64,000 nt of DNA from Apostichopus japonicus. Lineage: Eukaryota; Echinodermata; Holothuroidea; Aspidochirotida; Stichopodidae. How positions within the stretch are numbered: the stretch's first letter is position 1; every line of letters starts with the position of its first letter. The DNA is taken from the NCBI RefSeq assembly GCF_037975245.1, contig NC_092574.1:13794713-13858712 (forward strand). The letters run 5' to 3'. The notes beneath the pieces were generated by a model. It had not been told where the DNA came from, searched no databases, and saw nothing but the letters and a program-made list of their open reading frames with translations. The position numbers and the translations under genes were made by a program. Below, one piece after another: positions 55,101-58,739 of this stretch.

Positions 55101-58100
55101 GACATACAGTACCTCTGCATAGAGTGTACCTGGCAGCACTGTGGTATACATTCTAGTTCCACTATTGAAGTTTCAACTTTCTTAAACATCAAATTCATGG
55201 TGAGTTAGTGACATGAATGTAATAAAGCTATATATTTCATGGTATGAGATGTAACAATAGATAAAATGAAATAATCTTCCTTGGTTTATTGCAGTAATTG
55301 GGGTTGTTTTTTTCTTCAAAACTTCAAAGTGATAAAGGACAAAATTTTCATGCAAGTAAAATAGTTTGTGTTCAACTGTAAACACAATATCAAAAGTATT
55401 CAGAATTACAATATTACTCAAAACTACAGTAGCCCACAAAGTAGTAACTAAAATACTTCTGTTAAAGAACCATAGTGTAACTCTGGTAAATGTTACAGTG
55501 TTCTTTCTAGTTATTTGATATCTGGCGATGAATTGACAAGTATGAACGCCCTTAAATCACATGATTGCAGTCCATAACATATATGTTGGCTTGCACATTT
55601 AAACTTCTGGGGAGTAAAAGCTCATTTCGTGTAACAGATTCAAATAATGCTCTGGAATCTTCCTAGGCATGATCTATTCAACGACATCAATGCTTTACAA
55701 AAAGCACAGCAAACCAACCTCTCTTTGACATACATCACTTTTATCAGACACAGTCTGGGTCAGTAAATCATCTACTGTAATTTGTGCAAACACAGAGGGA
55801 AAGAAGATTTTAGATTTTCTCCTTTTTTTAACAGAGAAGAATTAAAATGCCTTTTTACTAGAAGATTTATTTGGCCAACACCAGCTTTTATTCCTGGTTT
55901 ACTTTTAAGACAGATTATCCTCTTAGTGTTGACAGTATCAGCTTATACAGCTGTGATAAGCTGGGGGACTGAAAAGACTTCTGCATCAACTTTCCACTAG
56001 AGGAATATGAAAGGGTCAGCTTATTCACTCCTAAGTTGCATAATCGTTGCTTGTGCACAATGTGTTTGAGTGAGAATTGAAAAGGAGGATATTAACAGAA
56101 AGAAAAGCAAACTTTCAATTCTTGAGGAAGTGGGACTGTGGAAGTGATCATACAAGGTTAAATTATCAATAAAGAATTTCCTCTAAAAGACAAAGTTTGT
56201 TTCAACTAAAACACAAATGTATAGCTAGTTCTCTGGAAATTTACTGATACTCCTTTGAAATAAGTATTTAATTTGCACTGTAGAAACCAGTACAATAGGT
56301 TCAAATTCAGCAACAAGGATAATAATTTATCAAAGAAACTTTGCTAAATTATGTTGACTGTCCGACTTTACTGGGCTTGAAATAAACACCTGCATGTTGC
56401 CACATATAGTTTCAGTTGTCTTTATATCTGACCCTAAAATCTTCCACCCAACAGAGCCCCCTTCCTCCCCCAGAGTCAGAAGAAGGTCACATAGAAATGG
56501 CGTGTTACGAACGTGATTAATTGATCAAATTTCTAATCTATCATTTATGGCTCACTTTCGATGAATGTAACTGCAATATTACAAGGTTCCATATATCTAT
56601 GGGGATTCATTATGTTTGGCATTCTGTTTTGCAATTTATGGTTGCTTTCAGAGAGTGGCTGATTGGCTGTAGGGTAGGTACTAAGGGTTAAACCCAATTC
56701 TTAGCATATTTCCTCAGGAATAAGTAACCCAGCAGTTGGGTAGCTGATAGGAGTGGTTTCAACCGCCCCCCCCCCCCTCCCCACTGCTAACATGACACAT
56801 GACTGTTTATCACCCTTGATCTCTAATGATATACCATGCTTATTTGTATTGCTGATGAAAAATGTAAAACTGAAAAAAAAAAGAAGTTACAAACCTGAAG
56901 AAAGCAGGTCCTCTCTGGAACATCCTCCGATACATTAGAATGGTAAGACTCAACAGGAAAGACGGGATAGTTATCATTCACATCTGCAATGGTCACAGTG
57001 ACAGTGGTGGTGGAGTTCAGTGAAGGTACACCAAGGTCCGAGGCCATCACAGTCAACACAACTTGGCTGGCTTCCTCCCTGTCCAACTGTTTGGCAGTGG
57101 TAATCATCCCTGACTCGGCCTGAATGACGAACCAATCGGCAAATGGTTCACCTGTGTCCGCGATAGAGTAAGTAACCTCGGCATTAATGCCAGCATCTCT
57201 GTCCGTGGCAGAGACCGTGGCCACTAACGTACCGTTGAGAGAAGTCTCACTTTTTGTGGCTGTATACGGCGGATCTTGAAATATCGGAGGGTTGTCGTTA
57301 ACGTCTTCGACGATCAAGGTAAAGTTTATTTCCGCGACGAGAGGCGGAGATCCTCCGTCCATCGCACGGATCCCGATATCGTACGATGGGACGTCCTCCC
57401 GATCTAACGGCTCTGCCACGCAGATGAGGTAAATGATATCGTCCTTGGTAGTGAGACTAAAAACATCCTGCCCGCCGATTAATTCCACGTCTATATTTTC
57501 CAAATCGTCGTCTGGATCGTTCACTGATATCCTGGCGACAAAGTCTCCTAACGAAGCGGCCTCCGAAATTTTGGGAGAACCATCTCCACTCGTAAAAAGG
57601 ACATCGATCGACGGAGGATGCTCATTTTCATTTTGGATCGTGATACGAACAACTTTAAAAGGAGATTCCAATGGTGCGATTCCGTTATCTCTGGCCTTAA
57701 TTAAAAGAGTATAGCTGCTTGCATCTTCAAAATTCAGCGGCTTGTTTAAGAATATTTCTCCTGTTGCCGAGTCAATTCTGAATATACCTTCGGGATCTGA
57801 TGTTTCCAAGATTTTGTAAATGACCAGCCCATTACGTTCGCTGTCACTATCATTTGCATACACTTGGAAGACTCTGTCATTGACTGCAAATGATTCAGAT
57901 AAATTAACTTCCACCTCTCCCGGTGGGTAGAAAGAAGGAGGGCTTTCATTTACATCAAGAATTTCAATACTGACATTCATTGAGCCCGTCAATGGGGGAT
58001 TACCACCATCAAAGGCCAGTATGACAAGATCTACATGAGGAAGAACTTCATGATCCAGTCTTTTGTCCACTACCAAATCGAGCTGTAAGTCCTTTGCATT

Positions 58101-58739
58101 CCCAAATGCTTCGATGGTTTCAATCCTAAAATATTCACCTATGTTCCCTCCTGTGATGTTATAACCTACAATACTATTTTCTCCTAAATCTGGGTCCGAG
58201 GCAGAGTCTAAGGTCCTTCTCGTACCCACTACAACATTCTCCGAAAATTCTACATTAAGTTTGTCTATTGGAAATTCTGGTCTGTTGTCATTTTCATCGG
58301 TAACAAAAATTTCAATGCTTATCGCTGGTGTACCGCTTACAGGAATTGCAAGTACAGTGTATTCAGACTCTGTTTCTCTATCAAGAGGCTTCAATAATGT
58401 TATAACACCTGATGAGTTGAACTCAAACCACTCTGATGTCGATGGAACAAAAAAGTATGGCCCACTTGTTCCAGAATCTGCTGCAACATCTCCTACCCTC
58501 GACCCTCCTCCCAACCCTTCAGGTACATTGTACGTTAGAGTACTCTCTTGAGCATCACAAAACTTCCCATGAAAAGATAACAGAAGTAGAAGTGTACACA
58601 ACAACATTCTGTGTATGCCACACATGGCCATTAAGTTGAAATGTTTAGTTCTAAGTTGAAACTTCTGATGAAACAGAGAGTCTGTTTGGGGAACTATGTC
58701 CCAACTCCAGCACTTACTGTGTGGCACAGAGAAAGACAT
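1332..58739 (-). CDS. dchs1: Dachsous-type giant cadherin, complete gene, 18 coding exons
   Basis: Single-pass adhesion receptor. Known Dachsous proteins bind Fat cadherins on the neighbouring cell and act in planar cell polarity and Hippo signalling. I joined 18 exons by GT-AG sites; all phases agree and the sum is 9834 nt from the Met at 58631, giving 3277 residues, close to the usual Dachsous size of about 3300. Residue numbers in all entries count from that Met. Seen in order: signal peptide (about 1-27), 27 cadherin repeats each recognisable by DxNDNxPxF-like ends and LDRE or xATDxDxG motifs, RSKR at 2816-2819, a transmembrane helix at 2865-2890, and a cytoplasmic tail to 3277. The tail block containing NWDYLLDWGPQFQPLAHVF is the Dachsous family signature; Fat, protocadherin and CDH23 tails differ. 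Introns total about 48 kb, of which intron 1 is about 30 kb. I am very sure of the family and of the completeness, less sure of the start codon. The vertebrate-style symbol is by similarity. Confidence 0.95.
1768..1865 (-). other. dchs1: Conserved Dachsous intracellular block (DWGP motif)
   Basis: About 33 residues beginning SGSYNWDYLLDWGP and ending AKLKDD. The DYLxxWGPxF core recalls the catenin-binding core of classical cadherin tails, but the longer block with QPLAHVFAEIA is specific to Dachsous. It lies in a tail that is otherwise low in complexity, and this marks it as functional. Confidence 0.9.
2496..2573 (-). other. dchs1: Transmembrane helix of dachsous
   Basis: Twenty-six uninterrupted hydrophobic residues (residues 2865-2890), followed at once by MKKRKKK. 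This is the only such helix apart from the signal peptide, so the protein is type I with about 2837 residues outside after cleavage. Confidence 0.95.
4155..5003 (-). other. Intron 17
   Basis: 849 nt of AT-rich intron, phase 0. No exon-like frame, repeat or RNA gene seen. Confidence 0.85.
5004..5290 (-). CDS. dchs1: dachsous exon 17: cadherin repeat 22
   Basis: Residues 2242-2337, 287 nt, phase 1 in and phase 0 out. The acceptor ATTCTTAAG ends at 5291 and the donor CCAG|GTACGG lies at 5003. It encodes LEIGSVVTTVTAVDPDINPT, FNIDAYSGTI, PLDRERQQSYNL, VTASDSQHS and the end IQDENDNAPVF. It joins the last exon as SYQ|VTLPELTPP. Confidence 0.94.
5291..5975 (-). other. Intron 16
   Basis: 685 nt, phase 1. 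AT-rich, nothing further recognised. Confidence 0.85.
5976..6258 (-). CDS. dchs1: dachsous exon 16: repeat 21 and start of repeat 22
   Basis: Residues 2148-2241, 283 nt, phase 0 in and phase 1 out. The acceptor ATATACAG ends at 6259 and the donor GAAG|GTAAGT at 5975 is consensus. It encodes VSATDIDYGSNSDISYH, AIDEVTGIITT, NLDRELQDLYRL, RARDNG and the end INDRNDNRPIF. It continues as ISISEG|LEIGSVV into exon 17. Confidence 0.94.
6259..7498 (-). other. Intron 15
   Basis: 1240 nt, phase 0. It holds a 12-14 nt C run at about 6841 and a pair of direct repeats at 7195-7370 (listed separately). Confidence 0.85.
7195..7372. repeat. Direct repeats flanking an A-rich tail, SINE-like
   Basis: A segment of about 38 bp (CTGTTAGCAAAATGCTTATC and onward to GAGCCTGT) occurs at about 7199 and again, with a few mismatches, at about 7326. 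Between them lies a TTCGATCCTAGC B-box-like stretch and an A/T-rich tail of AAAATAAAATAAAA type. This could be a degraded SINE with long flanking duplications, or a simple local duplication. Confidence 0.4.
7499..7731 (-). CDS. dchs1: dachsous exon 15: repeat 20 end and repeat 21 start
   Basis: Residues 2070-2147, 233 nt, phase 1 in and phase 0 out. The acceptor CCGCTAG ends at 7732 and the donor TCAG|GTACGA lies at 7498. It encodes STTIQIQNSSTLDYETNPEI, LQDANDNAPQF and VSEGNEPGTFVTQ. It joins exon 16 as FVTQ|VSATDIDYG, the same position in the repeat as the exon 1/2 junction. Confidence 0.92.
7732..8585 (-). other. Intron 14
   Basis: 854 nt, phase 1. A purine-rich stretch at about 8130-8345 contains G-rich runs and two GGAGTGAAAAA repeats. 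No other feature seen. Confidence 0.85.
8586..8795 (-). CDS. dchs1: dachsous exon 14: repeat 19 end and repeat 20 start
   Basis: Residues 2000-2069, 210 nt, phase 1-1. The acceptor CGTTTTCAG ends at 8796 and the donor GGTG|GTAAGT lies at 8585. It reads ASLEIWVSNSNSWTLAF where a DxNDNxPxF end is expected, so the calcium site is gone. Then come VQEDAAADTNVLTV, CIASGNEMGAF and LLTENG. The start of repeat 20 also lacks the xATDxDxG motif. Confidence 0.9.
8796..9223 (-). other. Intron 13
   Basis: 428 nt, phase 1. No feature recognised. Confidence 0.85.
9224..9357 (-). CDS. dchs1: dachsous exon 13: middle of repeat 19
   Basis: Residues 1955-1999, 134 nt, phase 2 in and phase 1 out. The acceptor TTACTGCAG ends at 9358 and the donor GAAG|GTAAAT lies at 9223. 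It encodes FMNPSSEFAIDGHVV, LTEENFYQLKVIAYD and SGSPSLSTE. It lacks the LDRE motif, so this is a diverged repeat. Confidence 0.9.
9588..9845 (-). CDS. dchs1: dachsous exon 12: repeat 18 end and repeat 19 start
   Basis: Residues 1869-1954, 258 nt, phase 2-2. The acceptor ATTTCTACAG ends at 9846 and the donor ACAG|GTAAGA lies at 9587. It encodes KFDFEKTDEHAFLVRASDQG, the end LLDVNDNAPVF, and the start RADDKDSGVNGEVKY. The split codon AG|A with exon 13 gives Arg: VKY-R-FMNPSSEF. Confidence 0.93.
9846..10679 (-). other. Intron 11
   Basis: 834 nt, phase 2. It holds a T-rich tract at about 10020-10075 (pyrimidine on the plus strand) and nothing else I can name. Confidence 0.85.
10680..11052 (-). 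CDS. dchs1: dachsous exon 11: repeat 17 and much of repeat 18
   Basis: Residues 1745-1868, 373 nt, phase 1 in and phase 2 out. The acceptor CTTTCAAG ends at 11053 and the donor CTGG|GTAAGT lies at 10679. It encodes DGNVDDKFDLDSLTGEL, LDREQTPEYNL, VLDINDNDPIF, QATDRDIGLNGDILY and MDELTGQIVTAG. The break in phase from 1 to 2 ends the run of symmetric phase-1 exons. Confidence 0.94.
11053..11375 (-). other. Intron 10
   Basis: 323 nt, phase 1. A short repeated ATCGAAGATC motif lies at about 11168-11190. Otherwise unremarkable. Confidence 0.85.
11376..11585 (-). CDS. dchs1: dachsous exon 10: repeat 16 end and repeat 17 start
   Basis: Residues 1675-1744, 210 nt, phase 1-1. The acceptor ATTTTTCAG ends at 11586 and the donor GCTG|GTATGT lies at 11375. 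It encodes VYVMDGAFPSFYDVTTITV, the end VMDTNDNPPMF and AAFDPDIQGSDVIRYEIA. The acceptor and the first bases of this exon are duplicated 92 bp upstream in the intron (see the repeat at 11565-11698), which makes a decoy acceptor. Confidence 0.92.
11565..11698. repeat. Tandem duplication of the exon 10 acceptor region
   Basis: The stretch beginning ACGCCCCATCCATGACGTAC at 11565 recurs at 11657, a period of 92 bp, with about 41 identical bases running through CACTGAAAAATAAATTAAG. The first copy spans the real exon 10 boundary at 11585. The second is a copy of the acceptor and the first 21 exon bases inside intron 9. Downstream the copies diverge. Confidence 0.85.
11586..12129 (-). other. Intron 9
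   Basis: 544 nt, phase 1. It contains the duplicated acceptor at 11657-11698 and nothing else recognised. Confidence 0.85.
12130..12264 (-). CDS. dchs1: dachsous exon 9: middle of repeat 16
   Basis: Residues 1630-1674, 135 nt, phase 1-1. The acceptor CGTTTTAG ends at 12265 and the donor ACAG|GTGAGT at 12129 is strong. The translation is DNGRLTYELPEG, FEIDSQSGVIRTL, LDREERDYYSFT. It has no Met, so it is found only from splice sites and frame, but both joins give a perfect cadherin core. Confidence 0.9.
12265..12748 (-). other. Intron 8
   Basis: 484 nt, phase 1. A short ATATATAT tract lies at about 12287. No other feature seen. Confidence 0.85.
12749..12988 (-). CDS. dchs1: dachsous exon 8: repeat 15 end and repeat 16 start
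   Basis: Residues 1550-1629, 240 nt, phase 1-1. The acceptor TTGCCAG ends at 12989 and the donor TCAG|GTCAGA lies at 12748. It encodes LLTIANSLDHEHRQKYEL, the repeat end VEDVNDHPPVF and the next start VAIDRDSG. It continues into exon 9 as DRDSG|DNGRLTYELP. Confidence 0.92.
12989..13665 (-). other. Intron 7
   Basis: 677 nt, phase 1. AT-rich, nothing recognised. Confidence 0.85.
13666..14637 (-). CDS. dchs1: dachsous exon 7: cadherin repeats 12-14 and part of 15
   Basis: Residues 1226-1549, 972 nt, phase 1-1. The acceptor TTTATAG ends at 14638 and the donor ACAG|GTCAGT lies at 13665, with C at +3. Repeat ends are VRDVNDNAPSV, VLDANDNNPTF and VADENDNAPVF. LDRE or IDRE motifs occur twice, plus ATDADSGLNGDIRY and AEDYDSGINGDIIY. 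The end at LGPDTG joins LLTIANSLDHEH of exon 8. Confidence 0.95.
14638..15205 (-). other. Intron 6
   Basis: 568 nt, phase 1. A C-rich tract lies at about 14779-14805. No coding signal. Confidence 0.85.
15206..15484 (-). CDS. dchs1: dachsous exon 6: repeat 11 end and repeat 12 start
   Basis: Residues 1133-1225, 279 nt, phase 1-1. The acceptor TTTGACAG ends at 15485 and the donor CCCA|GTGAGT lies at 15205. It encodes FITTTGTLDYEEQATYTLEV, the end INDLNDNAPVF, and the start VARDADSGMYGDVTYSL. The split codon A|AC with exon 7 makes Asn: SLQP-N-VPEFKID. Confidence 0.93.
15485..15922 (-). other. Intron 5
   Basis: 438 nt, phase 1. A C/T-rich stretch covers about 15680-15790 (purine on the gene strand). 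No other feature. Confidence 0.85.
15923..16927 (-). CDS. dchs1: dachsous exon 5: cadherin repeats 8-10 and part of 11
   Basis: Residues 798-1132, 1005 nt, phase 1-1. The acceptor GTTTCAG ends at 16928 and the donor ACAG|GTAAAT lies at 15922. Three repeat ends are visible: IEDINDNPPSF, VTDVNNHGPQF and VADANDNSPHF. Repeat starts such as AIDPDTGGNG, SATDRDSGSN and ASDRDSMENG alternate with them. Exon 4 joins as NSNTG|DPSPVEYRIHSGD. The end at GGSTG lies at the PxTG turn again. Confidence 0.95.
16928..19886 (-). other. Intron 4
   Basis: 2959 nt, phase 1. G-rich runs lie at about 17176-17200 and 17261-17278, a C/T-rich stretch at about 17600-17690, and the large minisatellite at 18396-19510. No exon-like sequence. 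Confidence 0.85.
18396..19510. repeat. Higher-order minisatellite, 222-bp units of four ~55-bp monomers
   Basis: The monomer is about 55 bp around GACCAGTAGATATTTAAATA and CACAGAATTTATACCTAGTA. Four diverged monomers form a 222-bp unit. The same variant monomer (GATAATTAAACACCACAGAA type) starts at 18396, 18618, 18840 and 19062, so three units are almost identical. Past about 19120 the array decays to single monomers, then to short TATCACAGAATCTATAGCTA units. Confidence 0.93.
19887..20126 (-). CDS. dchs1: dachsous exon 4: second half of repeat 7, start of repeat 8
   Basis: Residues 718-797, 240 nt, phase 1-1. The acceptor CTTTAG ends at 20127 and the donor ACCG|GTAATT lies at 19886. The translation reads DIIVNRTLDGNERNIYLLEV, VSATDGGG and FTVPENSEQSYYIGTVEAT. 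The repeat end is IIGQGDPRPTF instead of DxNDNxPxF, so this linker has lost the usual calcium ligands. The short exon has few in-frame Met codons, so only joining both splice sites reveals it. Confidence 0.92.
20127..21383 (-). other. Intron 3
   Basis: 1257 nt, phase 1. It holds a duplicated G-rich segment (about 20900-20975 and 21262-21345) and a long T run at about 20989. Otherwise nothing recognised. Confidence 0.85.
20900..21345. repeat. Duplicated G-rich segment in intron 3
   Basis: A stretch starting AAAACTAAGTTGTTTTGCT at about 20905 and ending GGGGTTGTTTGTTCCTGCTC recurs at about 21267 as AAAACTAAATTGTTTTGCT through GGTTGTTTTGTTTCTGCTC. The central G-rich part differs in length. Confidence 0.6.
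21384..21527 (-). CDS. dchs1: dachsous exon 3: first half of cadherin repeat 7
   Basis: Residues 670-717, 144 nt, phase 1 on both sides. The acceptor TTTCTACAG ends at 21528 and the donor ACAG|GTAAG lies at 21383. It carries VSAEDRDSGIFG, YTIESGNDNQAF and INPTTG. The intron cuts between the G of the PxTG turn and the next strand, a position reused in several later repeats. It continues as INPTTG|DIIVNRTLDG in exon 4. Confidence 0.92.
21661..21760 (+). repeat. Dispersed repeat family copy 1
   Basis: It shares GGTTACCAG, TTCATTCTAGACAC and GGTAGAATGA-type blocks, in the same order, with the copy at 25740-25905. It breaks off before the GGGGAGACAGG part. Confidence 0.55.
22250..22870. repeat. 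Repeat with TGACCT-rich subunits and CAGA tract
   Basis: Three imperfect subunits (about 22310, 22505 and 22633) share a TTACAAG, TTTCAGACTTTGACCTC, TGACCTT pattern. They are followed by a CACACAGACAGACTCACAGA microsatellite at about 22788-22820 and a CTTCGGCAAGCAAACAAAG end. The layout looks like a dispersed element, but I cannot name its family. Confidence 0.5.
23138..23172. repeat. Left 35-bp terminal inverted repeat
   Basis: Reverse complement of 25848-25882 without mismatch. The match stops right after CACCGCA. Confidence 0.9.
23968..24181. repeat. 107-bp tandem duplication inside the GC-rich island
   Basis: Two copies beginning CATGGGCTTTTGGTTGGCC at 23968 and 24075, nearly identical, each ending in a CTCTCTCTCT tract. 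Confidence 0.9.
24560..25510. repeat. A-rich tandem array of ~300- and 161-bp units with hairpin
   Basis: Unit landmarks are ACAAGGTACGCTACAA at about 24569 and ACAAGATACGTTACAA at about 24870. CCTATCCGCGTAAACAAGG recurs at 25308 and 25469 (period 161). The 161-bp unit carries a self-complementary GCCTATCCGC / GCGGTATAGGC pair around the loop GTAAACAAG. Confidence 0.7.
25740..25905 (+). repeat. Dispersed repeat family copy 3 (right edge of island)
   Basis: Order of blocks: ACTTTGTGGGTAGAAAAATG, GATTACCAGGGCATTCTAGA, GGTTGTGGGGAGACAGGTAAG, AAGTAAAT. This is the longest member and the reference for the others. Confidence 0.7.
25848..25882. repeat. Right 35-bp terminal inverted repeat
   Basis: Reverse complement of 23138-23172 without mismatch. 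Its inner neighbour (about 25740-25847) belongs to the dispersed family also seen at 27046. Confidence 0.9.
26650..26920 (-). CDS. dchs1: dachsous exon 2: cadherin repeat 6
   Basis: Residues 580-669, phase 0 in and phase 1 out. The acceptor TTTACAG ends at 26921 and the donor GCAG|GTACAA lies at 26649. It encodes VQATDADAGTSGQVTYS, then FSIDPNSGDI, LDRDGG, VRATDGGG and the repeat end DLLDVNDNAPEF. The split codon G|TT with exon 3 gives ESYA-V-DILEF. Confidence 0.93.
27046..27235 (-). repeat. Dispersed repeat family copy 4
   Basis: The reverse complement matches 25740-25905 along its whole length, including the GGTTGTTGGGAGACAGGTAAG, CAGTTCATTCCAGGC and TACCACACAAAGTG parts. It lies in intron 1 close to exon 2. 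Confidence 0.7.
29617..29694 (+). repeat. tRNA-like SINE head, degraded
   Basis: TAGGTCAGTGGG fits a Pol III A box with one mismatch, and ATTCGATCCAGG fits a B box core, about 60 bp downstream. No cloverleaf is complete, so this is a candidate SINE remnant, not a tRNA gene. Confidence 0.35.
32395..32468 (+). repeat. Dispersed repeat family copy 5
   Basis: It contains CACGGTAGAACGAGAGTGCT, GGTTGTGGGGAGACAGGTAAG and AAAGTAAAT in the same order as the reference copy. It is 5'-truncated. Confidence 0.65.
34540..34604. repeat. Short ACTTATAA minisatellite
   Basis: About seven copies of an 8-9 bp ACTTATAA(A) unit in a row. Confidence 0.85.
38700..39000 (+). mobile_element. tRNA-derived SINE
   Basis: The head at 38702-38793 has an A box (TGGCCGAGTGGA) and a B box (GGTTCGGGGTTTGATCCC), with a long variable-arm spacing like tRNA-Ser or tRNA-Leu. 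A body of about 170 bp follows, and the end is a (ATT)n tail at about 38985-38998. The acceptor stem is not paired and there is no gene context, so it is a retroposon and not a tRNA gene. I saw no clear target duplication. Confidence 0.8.
39551..39846. repeat. 148-bp tandem duplication
   Basis: Two copies starting AAATATTGAATTATCTA at 39551 and 39699 with only a few mismatches. Each contains ACACAGTTCATTGGCAAAAA and CAGCCATGCTAGAAACAAAA. Confidence 0.93.
40259..40745. repeat. Diverged tandem duplication, ~229 bp, with inner 21-bp repeat
   Basis: TTCCTCTAGAGGAAGCCACT at 40259 and TTCCTCTAGGAGGAAGCAAC at 40488 start two related units. Both end in ATTCACACAACAGGAA-like sequence and carry a C-rich run. 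Within the first, GAGGAAGCCACTGTACTA is itself repeated (40266-40301). Confidence 0.75.
41443..41715 (-). other. Lys/Glu-rich reading frame of unknown status
   Basis: A 90-codon frame starting MEEKSREQRHKNEKK and containing AHHTDDPSAILSRSKEERK and NFKPSFFVELSQ. The middle part is mixed in composition and looks protein-like, unlike other frames in this intron. A GTAAAG donor-like site follows VELSQVGQ. It could be one exon of a nested gene, a processed pseudogene piece, or chance in A-rich DNA. I do not recognise the family. Confidence 0.25.
43197..43212. repeat. GT microsatellite
   Basis: About eight GT dinucleotides in a row. A poly-A run of 17 or so follows at 43441. Confidence 0.85.
45440..45525 (+). 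repeat. Dispersed repeat family copy 6, diverged
   Basis: GACTACCAAGTGCTCTAGAC, ATGGTAAAGCAAGGGTGC, GGAGACAGGGAAGT and CAGTAAAG follow the family order with more mismatches. Confidence 0.45.
50484..51051. mobile_element. hAT-type MITE with long internal hairpin
   Basis: 568 bp with perfect 14-bp termini, CATAGGCGTAGGAG at 50484-50497 and its reverse complement at 51038-51051. It is flanked on both sides by the 8-bp duplication TAATCATT (50476-50483 and 51052-51059). The CA...TG ends and 8-bp duplication fit the hAT superfamily. Inside are a pair of ~100-bp direct repeats (AATTTTTCGGGCACCTACTG type) at about 50540-50745 and a long inverted repeat at 50831-50995. There is no transposase, so it is non-autonomous. 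It is a recent-looking insertion within intron 1. Confidence 0.88.
50831..50995. repeat. Long inverted repeat inside the MITE
   Basis: Arms of about 60 bp, with a core of at least 35 perfect bases (CGCGCGTTCAACATGTTAAT and onward), face each other across a loop near 50892-50933 whose own ends (TATTCATCG / CGATGAATG) also pair. Confidence 0.9.
56895..58739 (-). CDS. dchs1: dachsous exon 1: start, signal peptide, cadherin repeats 1-5
   Basis: Residues 1-579 from the Met at 58631. Two starts are possible. The Met at 58739 has A at -3 but adds 36 residues before the hydrophobic core. The Mets at 58631 and 58625 sit just ahead of a core with MLLCTLLLLLSF and likely cleavage after CDA. Five repeats follow, ending at DENDNRPEF, DVNESPPSF, NENEHPPSI, DVNDNPPIF and DVNDNYPVF. 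Repeat 4 has the ISEAA...VARISVNDPD start typical of Dachsous. The exon ends in phase 0 at CFLQ with donor CAG|GTTTGT at 56894, weak after the GT. It joins exon 2 as CFLQ|VQATDADAG. Confidence 0.93.

Larger units (their letters stand above)
26921..56894 (-). other. Intron 1, about 30 kb
   Basis: 29,974 nt, phase 0, between the repeat 5 and repeat 6 parts of dachsous. Frames are short and scattered; I see no convincing nested gene. It holds the repeats listed separately, several homopolymer runs, and a Lys-rich frame at 41443-41715. The parts not listed (for example 30000-32390, 35200-38690, 46700-50470 and 51070-56890) are plain AT-rich sequence in which I recognise nothing. Confidence 0.85.

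Noticed and set aside
1332-58739. Fat-like cadherin, CDH23 or a protocadherin
   Set aside because: There are no EGF or laminin-G domains before the membrane as in Fat, and the tail block and the count of 27 repeats fit Dachsous.
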